DNA of 47,325 nt from Faunimonas pinastri. Its GTDB lineage: Bacteria > Pseudomonadota > Alphaproteobacteria > Rhizobiales > Afifellaceae. The notes under the pieces were generated by a model. That model made no database searches, was not told where the DNA came from, and saw only the letters and a list, made by a program, of their open reading frames with translations. The DNA lies in assembly GCF_900110915.1 (NCBI RefSeq), contig NZ_FOFG01000019.1:1-47325 (forward strand), in the 5' to 3' direction. The position numbers and the translations under genes are program-made. Shown here piece by piece: positions 37,822-47,086 of the stretch (its first letter is position 1; every line of letters starts with the position of its first letter).

Positions 37822-38292
37822 ATGGCGATCCAGCTCAACGAAGGCGGCGGGGACGATCTCGCCGAGGCACATGACATCAACGTCACGCCGTTCATCGACG
37901 TGATCCTGGTGCTGCTCATCATCTTCATGGTGGCGGCGCCGCTGGCGACCGTCGACGTTCCGGTGGAATTGCCGGCTTCCAACGCCGCCCCGCAGGCCAA
38001 GCCCGACCAGCCGGTGTTCCTGACGCTGAAGAACGACCTCACGCTGTCGCTCGGCAACGATCCGGTCGCCCGCACGGTGCTGCAGCGGTCGCTGGACCAG
38101 GCGACCGGCGGGGACCGGCAGAAACGCATCTTCATGCGAGCCGACAAGGGCGTCGCCTATGGCGATCTGATGTCGCTGATGAACGACCTGCGCGCCGCTG
38201 GCTATCTCAAGATCGCGCTGGTGGGGCTGGATGATGCGTCCGCGCCCGAGGCCGCACCGCCCGCCGCTTCGGCTGCGCCTGCAACGCCCTGA
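37822..38292 (+). CDS. exbD: Energy-transduction protein ExbD
   Basis: A 156-residue partner of ExbB with one N-terminal transmembrane helix. The segment [20 protein letters not shown] holds the essential membrane Asp (in PFIDV), and the periplasmic domain has [19 protein letters not shown]. The C-terminus is a short Ala/Pro tail. It is co-transcribed with exbB. No tonB gene follows, unlike in many rhizobia; a hairpin and then metN come next, so TonB must be supplied from elsewhere. Confidence 0.93.
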   Translation: MAIQLNEGGGDDLAEAHDINVTPFIDVILVLLIIFMVAAPLATVDVPVELPASNAAPQAKPDQPVFLTLKNDLTLSLGNDPVARTVLQRSLDQATGGDRQKRIFMRADKGVAYGDLMSLMNDLRAAGYLKIALVGLDDASAPEAAPPAASAAPATP

Positions 38293-38305
38293 GTGCTCCC
38301 AGGCG

Positions 38306-38328
38306 GCCGCACGCAACGGAAGTGCGGC
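38306..38328 (+). terminator. Hairpin after exbD
   Basis: GCCGCAC/GTGCGGC stem with a 9-base loop, 14 bases after the exbD stop, and no T tract. Weak terminator candidate. The remaining ~180 bases to metN show no riboswitch that I can identify. Confidence 0.4.
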
Positions 38329-38508
38329 TAGGGCCCGTCGAACGAAACGCCTTTCCTCAACGGCGCGCCGGAATTGCATTAGAAAGAAACGCGTCAGCCT
38401 TGATGTCGCCATCGTTTGGCAGGCTTGCGCGCCGAACGGTTCTCGGCGGCGGAGGTCCGTGCTAGGCCGGCGCCAACATGCGGGATCGTCCCGCCGTCGG
38501 ATCTTGTC

Positions 38509-39615
38509 ATGAACGCACCTGCCGGGCAGCGGCTCGAAGGACCGGGACTTGCGGCGCACATCGCCCAGGAACCGGCCATTGCCTTCCGCAACGTCTCGAA
38601 ATCCTTCGCGGACGCGGGCGGCGCGGCGAAGGTGACGGCGCTCGACGCTCTCGATTTCGCCGTTCCCCGCAGCAGCATCACCTGCATCATCGGGCGCTCC
38701 GGCGCCGGCAAGTCGACGCTGATCCGCCTCGTCAACGGGCTGGAAAAGCCGACTTCCGGCAGTGTGATCGTGGACGGCACCGACGTGAGCGCGCTGTCGG
38801 AAAGCGCGCTGCGCCCGGTTCGCCGCTCCATCGGCATGATCTTCCAGCACTTCAACCTGCTGACCTCGCGCACCGTCTACGACAATGTCGCGCTGCCGCT
38901 GGAAATCGCCGGCGTCAATCGGCGGGCGATCGAGGCCAAGGTGATGCCGCTGCTGGACCTGGTGGGCCTCGCCGACAAGAGCCGGCGCTATCCGTCCGAG
39001 CTCTCAGGCGGGCAGAAGCAGCGCGTCGGCATCGCCCGGGCGCTCGCCACCGATCCCAAGGTACTGCTCTCCGACGAGGCGACCTCGGCGCTCGACCCGG
39101 AAACCACGCGGTCGATCCTGGGGCTCCTGAAGCGCATCAATGCGGAACTCGGGCTGACCGTGCTGCTCATCACCCACGAGATGCAGGTGGTGAAGCAGGT
39201 CGCCGACCGCGTTGCCGTCATCGACGGCGGTCGCATCGTGGAGGAGGGCGACACCTATTCCGTTTTCACCCGTCCGCAGCATCCGACGACGCGCACGCTG
39301 CTCGCCGATGTGGTTGGCGTGCATCTTCCGGCCTTCGTCACGAGTCGGTTGAGCCCCGAGCCGAAGCCGGGAGCCGACGCGGTGGTCAAGGTCATCTTCA
39401 CCGGCCCAAACGCGACGGAGCCGGTGCTGGCGAAGCTGGGCGAGACGATGGGCCTCCACCTCAACATTCTCGCCGGCGCGGTGGACGAGATTTCCGGCCG
39501 GCCCTACGGCACGCTGGTCGTCTCGATGGATGCCGGTCCCGAGACGCTTGCCCGCGCGCGGGGCTTTATCCACGATCTCGGGCTGGAGACGGAGGTGCTG
39601 GGTTATGTGGTTTGA
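38509..39615 (+). CDS. metN: Methionine ABC transporter ATP-binding protein
   Basis: Import ATPase for methionine. The 368-residue protein has Walker [14 protein letters not shown]-loop [10 protein letters not shown], the ABC signature [16 protein letters not shown], Walker [15 protein letters not shown] and the switch His in LITHEMQVV. In Walker B position LLSDEAT, Ser stands where most family members have Cys. The C-terminal NIL (C2) domain, residues about 285-365, is the methionine-sensing inhibitory domain. ATG 38509 is the best start because longer frames would have no family match. It overlaps metI by 11 bases. Confidence 0.94.
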   Translation: MNAPAGQRLEGPGLAAHIAQEPAIAFRNVSKSFADAGGAAKVTALDALDFAVPRSSITCIIGRSGAGKSTLIRLVNGLEKPTSGSVIVDGTDVSALSESALRPVRRSIGMIFQHFNLLTSRTVYDNVALPLEIAGVNRRAIEAKVMPLLDLVGLADKSRRYPSELSGGQKQRVGIARALATDPKVLLSDEATSALDPETTRSILGLLKRINAELGLTVLLITHEMQVVKQVADRVAVIDGGRIVEEGDTYSVFTRPQHPTTRTLLADVVGVHLPAFVTSRLSPEPKPGADAVVKVIFTGPNATEPVLAKLGETMGLHLNILAGAVDEISGRPYGTLVVSMDAGPETLARARGFIHDLGLETEVLGYVV

Positions 39616-40270
39616 GATCCTCCGGCTGATCGTCAACGCGACCGGCGAGACGCTCTACATGGTCGCCGTCTCCGCCCTGATCGGCTCGCTGATCGGCGGC
39701 CCGCTCGGCATCTTCCTGGCAACGAGCCGACGTGGCGAGCTCTTCGCCGCCCCAGCGGTGAACGGCATCCTCGGCATCGTCGTGAACGCCACGCGCTCCA
39801 CGCCCTTCATCATCCTCGTCGTCGCGATCATCCCCTTCACCCGACTGGTCGCCGGCACGTCGATCGGTACCAGCGCCGCCATCGTGCCGCTGACCATCGC
39901 GACCATTCCCTTCGTTGCTCGGCTAATCGAAACGGCGATCCGCGACGTCGATCCAGGGCTGGTGGAAGCCGCCCGCGCCATGGGCGCCACACGCCTGCAG
40001 ATCGTCAGCAAGGTGCTGATCGCGGAAGCGCGCCCCGGCATCACCCTCGGCATCACGCTGACGGTCGTCAGCCTCATCGGGTATTCCGCCATGGTCGGCG
40101 CCGTCGGCGGCGGCGGGCTCGGCGATCTCGGCATCCGCTACGGCTACCAGCGCTTCATGCCCTCGGTGATGCTGGCCGTCGTCGTCGTGCTGATCGTGCT
40201 CGTGCAGATCGTGCAGACTGTCGGCGATCTCCTGGCCCGCCATTTCGACAAGCGCGCCCGGCGCACCTGA
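39605..40270 (+). CDS. metI: Methionine ABC transporter permease
   Basis: A 221-residue inner-membrane permease with five transmembrane segments, the standard MetI topology. The EAA-type loop is [20 protein letters not shown]. The [20 protein letters not shown] segment and [20 protein letters not shown] near the C-terminus are strongly conserved in MetI. Its ATG lies inside the end of metN, implying coupled translation, and metQ starts about 30 bases after its stop. Confidence 0.95.
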   Translation: MWFEILRLIVNATGETLYMVAVSALIGSLIGGPLGIFLATSRRGELFAAPAVNGILGIVVNATRSTPFIILVVAIIPFTRLVAGTSIGTSAAIVPLTIATIPFVARLIETAIRDVDPGLVEAARAMGATRLQIVSKVLIAEARPGITLGITLTVVSLIGYSAMVGAVGGGGLGDLGIRYGYQRFMPSVMLAVVVVLIVLVQIVQTVGDLLARHFDKRARRT

Positions 40271-40301
40271 TGCTTCTCCAGAACCTTCCGGAAAGATCCC
40301 G

Positions 40302-41084
40302 ATGTCATTGAAATCACTCGTTCTTGCCGCCGCGCTTTCCGTGTCGATTAGCGGCGCCGCCCTGGCGGAAACCATCAAGGTCGGCGTCACGCCGGGTCCG
40401 CACGCGCAGATCATGGAGAAGGTGAAGGAAGTCGCGGCCAAGAAGGGCCTCGACATCACCATCGTCGAATTCTCCGACTATGTCGTGCCGAACCAGGCGC
40501 TGGCGGACGGAGAACTCGACGCGAACTCCTTCCAGCACAAGCCCTATCTCGATGCGCAGGTGGCCGATCGCGGCTTCGATCTCGTCTCGGTCGCGACCAC
40601 GGTCAATTACCCGATGGGCGTCTATTCCCGGAAGCTGAAGAGCCTCTCCGAGATGCCCGATGGTGGCTCCTTCGGCATTCCGAACGACCCGACGAATGGC
40701 GGCCGCGGGCTGCTGCTGGGCGCCGACGCCGGGCTCTTCAAGCTGTCGCCGGAGGCCGGGCTGAAGGCGACGCAGCTCGACATCGTGGAAAACCCGAAGC
40801 ACATCAAGATCAAGGAACTGGACGCGGCGCAGCTGCCCCGCGCGCTCGACGACCTGTCGGCCGCGGCGATCAACACCAACTACGCCACGCAGGGCGGCCT
40901 CGATCCGAACAAGGACCCGCTCTTCAAGGAAAGCGCCAAGTCGCCATACGTGAACATCATCGTGGTGCGCACGAAGGACAAGGACAAGCCCTGGGTGAAG
41001 ACGCTGGTGGATTCGTACCGCAGCGATGAAGTGAAGGCTTTCATCAAGGATCAGTTCAAGGGCTCGGTCCTGACGAGCTGGTAA
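40302..41084 (+). CDS. metQ: Methionine-binding protein (NlpA/MetQ family)
   Basis: A 260-residue periplasmic binding protein. The signal peptide runs to ALAETIKV and has no lipobox cysteine, so unlike E. coli MetQ it should be soluble. Family blocks: VGVTPGPHAQIMEKVKEVAA, DYVVPNQALADGELDANSFQ with the QH turn, and FGIPNDPTNGGRGLLLG. The C-terminus ends in FKGSVLTSW. Gene order metN-metI-metQ is the usual one. A long hairpin follows about 16 bases after the stop. Confidence 0.94.
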   Translation: MSLKSLVLAAALSVSISGAALAETIKVGVTPGPHAQIMEKVKEVAAKKGLDITIVEFSDYVVPNQALADGELDANSFQHKPYLDAQVADRGFDLVSVATTVNYPMGVYSRKLKSLSEMPDGGSFGIPNDPTNGGRGLLLGADAGLFKLSPEAGLKATQLDIVENPKHIKIKELDAAQLPRALDDLSAAAINTNYATQGGLDPNKDPLFKESAKSPYVNIIVVRTKDKDKPWVKTLVDSYRSDEVKAFIKDQFKGSVLTSW

Positions 41085-41099
41085 GGCTCTCTTCCCTTT

Positions 41100-41129
41100 G
41101 CTTCGGACGGTGACGCAGCCGTCCGAAGC
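41100..41129 (+). terminator. Hairpin after metQ
   Basis: An 11-bp perfect stem GCTTCGGACGG/CCGTCCGAAGC with an 8-base loop just after metQ, followed by GGGG rather than T, so only a moderate terminator candidate. Confidence 0.6.
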
Positions 41130-41300
41130 GGGGAGGCGAATGGAATATCGTCAGCCGGGATAGGTCGCGGGAAGGGAGGCGCCAGGCGCCCCGTCGTCGC
41201 TCTGACGCCGGCGAACTGAACGCTGTGTTTCCCGCGGCGAACTGGCGCATGTTCTGGTGCCATGCCAAAGCTTTGCTTCTCTGGCATGGGAGATTCTCCA

Positions 41301-41699
41301 ATGGAAGTACGCCTGAAAGCGCCCGATTACGCTTCGCCTGTTCTCAGCCTCCTGCGCATCGTGTCCGCCTTGTTGTTCATCGAACACGGCACGATGAAGC
41401 TCTTCGGCTTTCCCATGGGCGGCCATACCGTCGAGTTGATGTCGCTGGCGGGCCTTGCCGGCGTGCTGGAAACGGTTGGCGGGCTTCTGCTGCTGGTCGG
41501 CCTCTTCACGCGCGTGGTCGCCTTCATCCTCTCGGGTGAAATGGCCTTCGCCTATTTCATGGCCCACTTCCCCAAGAGCTTCTGGCCGGCGGTGAATGGC
41601 GGCGACGCCGCCATCCTTTTCTGTTTCATCTTCCTTTATTTCGCGGCTGCCGGTGGTGGCTCGTGGAGCATCGACCGGCTTATCCGCCGCCGTATCTGA
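41301..41699 (+). CDS. DoxX family membrane protein
   Basis: A 132-residue protein with four transmembrane segments (SLLRIVSALLFIEHGTMKLF, SLAGLAGVLETVGGLLLLVG, RVVAFILSGEMAFAYFMAHF, AAILFCFIFLYFAAAGGGSW). The HG-x2-K pattern after the first segment is typical of DoxX proteins, linked to thiosulfate or redox stress in some bacteria. ATG 41301 follows GGGAGATTCTCCA. Upstream starts in the same frame are less likely. Stand-alone gene with its own terminator; its role cannot be read from context. Confidence 0.87.
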   Translation: MEVRLKAPDYASPVLSLLRIVSALLFIEHGTMKLFGFPMGGHTVELMSLAGLAGVLETVGGLLLLVGLFTRVVAFILSGEMAFAYFMAHFPKSFWPAVNGGDAAILFCFIFLYFAAAGGGSWSIDRLIRRRI

Positions 41700-41711
41700 A
41701 GACGATTCGGG

Positions 41712-41746
41712 AAGGCCACGGACGCGCAAGCTCCGTGGCCTTTTCA
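41712..41746 (+). terminator. Intrinsic terminator after the DoxX gene
   Basis: Stem AAGGCCACGGA/TCCGTGGCCTT followed by TT, immediately after the DoxX gene stop. Confidence 0.8.
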
Positions 41747-41890
41747 CGTCCGGTGCGGCGGCGGAGAGATCGTTCTGCAGGAGGCATGGACAAGCGGAAC
41801 GCCTGCGCGGAAGCGCTCAGGAATCGTCAGGGGCTTGTTCAGGGGGAGGCCGTCGCAAGGCGGCAAACGAGAGGGGGCAAGGAGTTGGTA

Positions 41891-41962
41891 TACACCCTAG
41901 GGGAATCGAACCCCTCTCTCCACCGTGAAAGGGTGGCGTCCTAACCGATAGACGAAGGGTGC
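41891..41962 (-). tRNA. tRNA-Glu (anticodon TTC)
   Basis: On the minus strand the acceptor GCACCCT pairs with AGGGTGT (first pair G-U). The D arm is TCGTCTATCGGTTAGGA, the anticodon stem CCACC/GGTGG encloses CTTTCAC, and the T arm is GGGGTTCGATTCCCC. CCA is not encoded directly after the discriminator A, unlike the other tRNAs in the window. All other arms pair well. Confidence 0.94.
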
Positions 41963-42202
41963 ACAAACTCCAACTTGCCCCGCCGCATCCAAACGTCTCG
42001 AATCCCAACAAGGATTCAGATCCGTCTGAGTGCGCGAGATGGGAACTTTGGGAGTGGTCTCCGTCGGCCCGACATCTCTGCGGTGCCGGGCTTATATGCG
42101 GAGCTTTCGCCGGCTTCAAGAGGCGGGCGGCGCTTTCCCGGATGTTTCGTGTGGAAAAATCCGCACCGCCCGCTTCGGCGCCCGCTTTTTAGCGGAAGAG
42201 GC
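41963..42202. other. Gap between tRNA-Glu and gloA
   Basis: A 240-base gap. A short minus-strand hairpin CCGCT-AAAAA-GCGG near 42185-42200 might end gloA transcription. I see nothing else. Confidence 0.3.
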
Positions 42203-42643
42203 TCACCACTTGCCGGTGTTCTGCATGCTGTTCCACGGCTCCTGGGCCGGAAGGGCCGCACCCTTCTGGAGAATCTCGATCGAGACATTGTCGGGTGAGC
42301 GGACAAATGCCATGCGGCCGTCGCGGGGCGGCCGATTGATGGTCACGCCGGCCTTTTGCAGGCGCTCGCAGGTCGCGTAGATATCGTCCACCTCGTAGGC
42401 GAGGTGACCGAAATTGCGGCCTTCCCCATATTCCTCCGCGTCCCAGTTAAAAGTCAGCTCGACGAGCGGAGCGCGCTCTTCCTCGGCCCGGAATTCATCG
42501 TCGGGAGCCGCCAGGAAAATCAGGGTGTAGCGGCCGGCCTCGTTTTCGTTCCTGAACTTTTCGATCAATCCCAGCTTGTTGCAGTAGAAATCGAGCGAAG
42601 CCTCGATATCCGTGATGCGGACCATTGTGTGGAGATAACGCAT
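42203..42643 (-). CDS. gloA: Lactoylglutathione lyase (glyoxalase I)
   Basis: Isomerises the methylglyoxal-glutathione adduct to S-lactoylglutathione. The 146-residue protein starts MRYLHTMVRITDIEASLDFY and has the four metal ligands H5, E62, H80 and E123 in the expected segments (LVELTFNWD, NFGHLAYEVD, NVSIEIL). It has the short, single-module architecture typical of the Ni/Co-dependent bacterial enzyme. ATG 42643 is the right start: AGGAG lies upstream on the minus strand and longer frames have no family match. Divergent from the sirtuin gene across 78 bases. Confidence 0.94.
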   Translation of the reverse strand: MRYLHTMVRITDIEASLDFYCNKLGLIEKFRNENEAGRYTLIFLAAPDDEFRAEEERAPLVELTFNWDAEEYGEGRNFGHLAYEVDDIYATCERLQKAGVTINRPPRDGRMAFVRSPDNVSIEILQKGAALPAQEPWNSMQNTGKW

Positions 42644-42721
42644 GGGCAGGCTCCTTTGAGCGGGGACGGGCAGGGAACTGGCAAGGGCCGGCTCTCCGAC
42701 GAGGGATCCCTTCTTAAATCT

Positions 42722-43441
42722 ATGATCGATGCGGCGCAAAGCATCGTCGCCTTCACCGGGGCCGGGATCTCCACCGAATCGGGCATTCCCGATTTCCGGA
42801 GCCCCGGCGGCATGTGGTCGCGCCTCAAGCCCATTACCTACGGCGAATTCGTCGCATCCGAGGAAGCGCGCCTGGAAGACTGGCGGCGGCGCTTCGTGAT
42901 GAACGAGGACTTCGCCCGCGCTCGCCCCAATGCCGGGCATCTGGCACTGGCGTCGCTGCTGGCTGCGGGCCGTGACATCCGGATCATCACGCAGAACATC
43001 GACGGCCTGCACACCCGCTCCGGCTTTCCCGCTGACCGGCTGATCGAACTGCACGGCAATTCCACCTACGGGCGCTGCCTGGACTGCGAAACGCGCATGG
43101 AGCTTGCCGCCGTTCGTGCAGCGATCGACGACACCGGCGCCTCGCCGCGTTGTCCTGTCTGCGGCGGGCTGGTGAAGGCCGCGGTGGTTTCCTTCGGCGA
43201 GGCCATGCCGCGCGAGGGGATGAACCGGGCCGTCGAGTGGTCCCGGCGCGCCGACCTCTTCATGGTGATCGGTTCGTCGCTGGTGGTGCAGCCGGCGGCG
43301 ACCCTGCCGGTCATCGCCAGGCAAGGCGGAGCGGAACTCGCCATCGTCAATCGCGATCCCACGCCCCTCGACGGAGAGGCTGATCTTCTGCTGCGCGGGT
43401 CCATCGGCGCTATCTTCGAAAGAATAGGCGCGAGCGGCTGA
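42722..43441 (+). CDS. NAD-dependent protein deacylase (sirtuin)
   Basis: Removes acyl groups from lysines with NAD+. The 239-residue protein has [15 protein letters not shown] at residues 13-28, TQNIDGLH at 90-97, catalytic His111 in ELHGN, the zinc cysteines C119 and C122 plus CPVCGG, and [11 protein letters not shown] near the C-terminus. The Tyr and Arg used for succinyl recognition in CobB-type enzymes are not in their usual place, so deacetylase is more likely than desuccinylase. ATG 42722 is chosen; a TTG at 42654 is possible. Divergent from gloA. Confidence 0.9.
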   Translation: MIDAAQSIVAFTGAGISTESGIPDFRSPGGMWSRLKPITYGEFVASEEARLEDWRRRFVMNEDFARARPNAGHLALASLLAAGRDIRIITQNIDGLHTRSGFPADRLIELHGNSTYGRCLDCETRMELAAVRAAIDDTGASPRCPVCGGLVKAAVVSFGEAMPREGMNRAVEWSRRADLFMVIGSSLVVQPAATLPVIARQGGAELAIVNRDPTPLDGEADLLLRGSIGAIFERIGASG

Positions 43442-43589
43442 CCGCTTTGTTCATGTAAGGCTTATCCGTGGCAAAAGTGCTGCACCTCTTTGGCGGACAC
43501 GATGCTATCGTGACTTCGAATCATGGTTGCTGCGGGTTCCGTGGCGGTCGTGGAGCGTCCTTGAAACAAGCTCGAACGGAGTCGAGCGT

Positions 43590-44168
43590 ATGGGCCCGGA
43601 AGACACTGACAAGCGCGGGGAACTGGGGAGCTTCTCCCTGGAAGACGCGCCGGTTGGACTGGCGGAGATTTCGGGCCTTATCAAGTGGTTCGACGTCGCG
43701 AAAGGCTATGGCTTCATCGTCCCCGATGATGGCTCGCCGGATGTTCTGCTACACGTGACCTGCCTGCGCCGCGACGGCTTCCAGACCGCCTACGAGGGCG
43801 CTCGGATCGTCTGCGAGGTGACCGACAGCCCCAAGGGCCGTCAGGCGTTCCACATTCATTCGATCGTCGAGGGCGAGGCGCCGCATCCGTCGCAGCTGCC
43901 GGTGCGCGAGCGCGCGTCCGTGGTGCCGACCAGCCCGCTTATCCGCGTCATCGTGAAGTGGTTCAATCGCACCAAGGGATACGGCTTCGTCAGCGAGGGC
44001 GAGGGTGCGCCGGACATCTTCGTTCACATGGAAACGCTGCGCCGTTTCGGGTTGACCGAACTGCGGCCGGGCCAGGTCGTCCTGGTGCGCTACGGCGAGG
44101 GAACGAAGGGTTTCACGGCCGCCGAAATTCGGCCGGAATCTCCGGAGCAGATGCGCTCGTCCCACTGA
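43590..44168 (+). CDS. Double cold-shock-domain protein
   Basis: A 192-residue RNA-binding protein with two CSDs: residues about 28-95 ([23 protein letters not shown]-2-like VLLHV) and about 120-182 ([23 protein letters not shown]-2-like IFVHM). An acidic N-terminus and a short linker separate them. Two-CSD proteins of this length are common in Rhizobiales. They are generally constitutive or stress-related RNA chaperones rather than strictly cold-induced. ATG 43590 is chosen for the acidic N-terminus. The DUF192 gene starts 10 bases after the stop, so they are co-transcribed. Confidence 0.9.
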   Translation: MGPEDTDKRGELGSFSLEDAPVGLAEISGLIKWFDVAKGYGFIVPDDGSPDVLLHVTCLRRDGFQTAYEGARIVCEVTDSPKGRQAFHIHSIVEGEAPHPSQLPVRERASVVPTSPLIRVIVKWFNRTKGYGFVSEGEGAPDIFVHMETLRRFGLTELRPGQVVLVRYGEGTKGFTAAEIRPESPEQMRSSH

Positions 44169-44178
44169 GGTTTTCCCG

Positions 44179-44643
44179 ATGGCGCTTGCCCGTACTGCCC
44201 TGGCCTTTCTTGCGCTGGCGCTCGCTTCCCCGCTCAGCCCGCTGCATGCCGAGACGGCCGCGAACCCCACGGCGCCGCTGACCTTCCACACCAAGGCCGG
44301 ATCGCGCACCTTCACGGTGGAGCGCGCGCTGAACGAGCAGGCGCGAGAGCGCGGCCTCATGTTCCGGCGCGAGATGGCCGACGATCACGGCATGATCTTC
44401 GATTTCGAAGGCGAGAAGCCGGTCGATATGTGGATGCACAACACGTACATCCCGCTCGACATGGTGTTTATCGGGGCCGATCGCGCCGTAAAGCGCGTCG
44501 CCCGCAACACGACGCCGCTTTCCGACAAGATCATCAGTTCGGAAGGCCCGGCGCTCTATGTCGTCGAGTTGAACGGCGGCGAAGCGCATCGCGCGGGGAT
44601 CGAACCCGGCGACAAGGTGTCTGGCCCGGCGCTGGAGAAATAA
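44179..44643 (+). CDS. DUF192 family exported protein
   Basis: A 154-residue protein with a signal peptide (ALAFLALALASPLSPLHAE), then the DUF192 fold: ERALNEQARERGLMFRREMA, MWMHNTYIPLDMVFI and ALYVVELNGGEAHRAGI. The family is of unknown function, widespread and periplasmic or secreted. It follows the CSD gene by 10 bases, a conserved rhizobial pairing. After its stop a 255-base gap leads to the EAL gene; I see no RNA gene or terminator there, and the last part (about 44790-44870) is AT-rich and may be the EAL promoter. Confidence 0.88.
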   Translation: MALARTALAFLALALASPLSPLHAETAANPTAPLTFHTKAGSRTFTVERALNEQARERGLMFRREMADDHGMIFDFEGEKPVDMWMHNTYIPLDMVFIGADRAVKRVARNTTPLSDKIISSEGPALYVVELNGGEAHRAGIEPGDKVSGPALEK

Positions 44644-44898
44644 GGAGCGGCGAGGTTCGGCCCGACCGGAGCGTCACAGGACAGGCTGCAGTCATCGTAG
44701 TCTTTCGCCGTCGAATGGTTTCGTCGGGCAAGTTTTGGGGCCGTGCTCGGCTCCTCTGTTGAGGCGCCCATCGCGATCTCGCGTCTCTATAGCCAGAAAA
44801 CTTGTAGAAATGCGTTTCGGCAATTCGGTATTTACAGGATGTTCGATATTCTGCCTTTATTCACTCACGAGGTTTGAGACTTTCGGGGCAGACTGACA

Positions 44899-46554
44899 TT
44901 GCCGGAACGTAAGAAGGCAGGATCGATTCCGGCGGGACGAGCCGCCGATGTGCTGGACCGACTGCATGTCGGTCTGCTCATCGTAGATGGCGCCGGGCAA
45001 ATCATTTCGGCCAATCCCGCCGCGGAATACCTCCTTTCGCCTGAGAAGCCGCGGGGCATGCTGCTCGGCAACCTGCTCTCCGCCTGTGCGCCTGTGGCGG
45101 CCGAGGAGATCCTTCGTGCGGTCGAAAACCGGAAGTCGATCGACTCCAGAATCATCGACGGGCCGGATGGCCGGGAGCTGGAATGCCGGTTCTCGCCGCT
45201 TTCGGACGGGACCGGGCTGGTTTCGCTCTCCGAAATTTCGGGCGAGGGTGGCAGAAGCGGCCGGGACCAGTTGACCGGGCTTTCCAATCGGGAGGGCTTG
45301 ATGCGCCGTCTCGGTGACGCCGTCGCTCAAGGCTCCGACGAGACGAAGCCGGTCGCCGTGCTCTACCTGAACCTCGACCGATTTCACTCGGTCAACGAGA
45401 CCCTTGGCAGGGGGATGGGCTTTGCCCTCCTGAACAAGGTCGCCGACCGCCTCCGCGCGGCGGTTAGCGAAGCCGACATGCTATCGCGTCTGGACGCGGA
45501 CGAGTTCGCAATCGTGCAACTCGGCAGGGAACAGCCGGAAGCAGCGGACGCGCTGGCGCGCAGGCTGCTCGATCTCGTCAGCCGGACCTATGTGATCGGC
45601 GGCCATAGCGTGAATGTGAGCGTCAGCATCGGCGTCGCCCTGGCGGAGCCGGGTGAGGATGCCGAAAGGCTGCAGCGTCGCGCCGACCTCGCATTGCACC
45701 ACGCCAAGCGGGAAGGCGGCGGCGTCCGTTCTTTCTTCGAGCCGGGCATGAACGCCGAGGTGGAGAAAAAGCGCGAGCTCGAGATAGACCTTCGCCGCGC
45801 CTTGCCGCTCAAGCAGTTCCATGTGGAGTACCAGCCGCAGGTTCGGCTTTCCTCCGGGCGGGTTGTCGGCTTCGAGGCGCTGCTGCGCTGGCGTCATCCG
45901 CTTCGCGGCCCTGTTTCGCCCTCGATCTTCATCCCTGTTGCCGAGCGGATCGGACTGATCGGCACGATCGGCGAGTGGGTGCTGCGCACGGCCTGCCAGT
46001 CTGCGGCCCCGTGGCCAGCCGATATCAATGTCGCGGTTAACGTATCGCCTCTGCAGTTTCGCAGCCTCGACCTGCCGGAAAAGGTTGTCGCGGCCCTCGC
46101 AGCCTCCGGGCTCCCGCCGTCGCGGCTGGAACTGGAGATCACGGAAGGGGCGCTGCTGGCGGATACGGCCGAGGTGTTGCAGCAGCTGCGGAGGATCAAG
46201 GCCGAGGGTGTCCGCATCGCGATGGACGATTTCGGCACCGGTTTCTCGTCGCTGAGCTACCTTCGGAAGTTCCCCTTCGACAAGATCAAGATCGACCAGT
46301 CCTTCGTCCGCAGTTCCAACCACGATCGGGAAGCGCAGGCCATCGTGCGCGCGATCACGGCGCTCGGAACGAGCCTCGGCATGACGACGATCGCGGAGGG
46401 CGTGGAGACACCGGAGCAGCTTGCCCGCATGCGGACCGTCGGATGCACGGACGTTCAGGGCTATCTGACGGGGCGACCGCTCTCGGAAGGGGAAGCGGCG
46501 GCGCTGGTGGCCCGAATCCTCCATGTTGCTGATCTGGCAGGAGAGGATGCATGA
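44899..46554 (+). CDS. PAS - degenerate GGDEF - EAL protein (c-di-GMP phosphodiesterase)
   Basis: A 551-residue cytoplasmic signalling protein; no membrane segments. A PAS-like sensor (residues about 18-115, GLLIVDGAGQIISANPAAEY) is followed by a GGDEF domain (about 125-270) in which the active-site loop reads LSRLDADEFAIV instead of GGDEF, so it should not make c-di-GMP. The EAL domain (about 295-540) keeps its catalytic set: EALLRWRHP, the Glu in LEITEGALL, DDFGTGFSSLSYL, KIDQSFV and IAEGVET. So it most likely hydrolyses c-di-GMP. TTG is the start. Its end overlaps a BLUF photoreceptor gene by four bases. Confidence 0.92.
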   Translation: MPERKKAGSIPAGRAADVLDRLHVGLLIVDGAGQIISANPAAEYLLSPEKPRGMLLGNLLSACAPVAAEEILRAVENRKSIDSRIIDGPDGRELECRFSPLSDGTGLVSLSEISGEGGRSGRDQLTGLSNREGLMRRLGDAVAQGSDETKPVAVLYLNLDRFHSVNETLGRGMGFALLNKVADRLRAAVSEADMLSRLDADEFAIVQLGREQPEAADALARRLLDLVSRTYVIGGHSVNVSVSIGVALAEPGEDAERLQRRADLALHHAKREGGGVRSFFEPGMNAEVEKKRELEIDLRRALPLKQFHVEYQPQVRLSSGRVVGFEALLRWRHPLRGPVSPSIFIPVAERIGLIGTIGEWVLRTACQSAAPWPADINVAVNVSPLQFRSLDLPEKVVAALAASGLPPSRLELEITEGALLADTAEVLQQLRRIKAEGVRIAMDDFGTGFSSLSYLRKFPFDKIKIDQSFVRSSNHDREAQAIVRAITALGTSLGMTTIAEGVETPEQLARMRTVGCTDVQGYLTGRPLSEGEAAALVARILHVADLAGEDA

Positions 46555-46994
46555 CGGAAGCGATCCAGCGTTTGGTCTATTACAGCCGCAATCGCATGGG
46601 CGGCTCGCCGGAGGAAACCGTCGAGGCGATCCATGGAATTCTGGCGGCCAGCCGCCGCAACAACGCGCGAGCCGGGATCACCGGGGCGCTGATGTTTAAT
46701 GCCGGCTGCTTCGGACAGGTGCTGGAGGGACCGGCCGACGCGGTCGAGGCGACTTTCGAACGGATTCAGCAGGATCCGCGCCATGACGAGGTGTCGCTGC
46801 TGGACCTATCGTTGCAGGCGGAGCGCTTCTTCGGCAACTGGTCCATGGCCTTCGTGGGAGGTTCGGAAGACGGCCGGGCGCGGTACGGCAGCCTTGCTGG
46901 CGATAGCGGGTTCGATCCCTCGCGCATGACCGGCGAAGCGCTCTTCGGCGCTCTCCGGCAGCTCATCCTGGAGGAGGAAACGGTGGACCGGTGA
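46551..46994 (+). CDS. BLUF-domain blue-light photoreceptor
   Basis: A 147-residue stand-alone BLUF protein: FAD-binding blue-light sensor. The photocycle residues are visible: Tyr10 in LVYYSRN, Asn in NNARAGITGALMF, Gln56 in CFGQVLEGP and Trp97 in FFGNWSMAF. The C-terminal helices (about 120-147, ending QLILEEETVDR) are the usual output helices. Its ATG overlaps the stop of the EAL gene (ATGA), so the pair is co-translated, which points to light control of the phosphodiesterase through protein contact. Confidence 0.9.
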   Translation: MTEAIQRLVYYSRNRMGGSPEETVEAIHGILAASRRNNARAGITGALMFNAGCFGQVLEGPADAVEATFERIQQDPRHDEVSLLDLSLQAERFFGNWSMAFVGGSEDGRARYGSLAGDSGFDPSRMTGEALFGALRQLILEEETVDR

Positions 46995-47086
46995 CCCTTC
47001 GGGAGAAAGAAGGAGGAGGACCGGAACGGATCGTACATGCACAGGTTCATGCTCATCGAAAAAGGTGAGCGGGAACGGGCCCTGTC

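Noticed and set aside
38292-38508. SAM-type riboswitch ahead of metN
   Set aside because: No SAM-II or SAM-V core pattern could be recognised. Only a weak hairpin after exbD is present.
41963-42202. Small protein-coding gene between tRNA-Glu and gloA
   Set aside because: Frames exist on both strands, but none has a ribosome-binding site, a recognisable domain or codon use like the neighbours.
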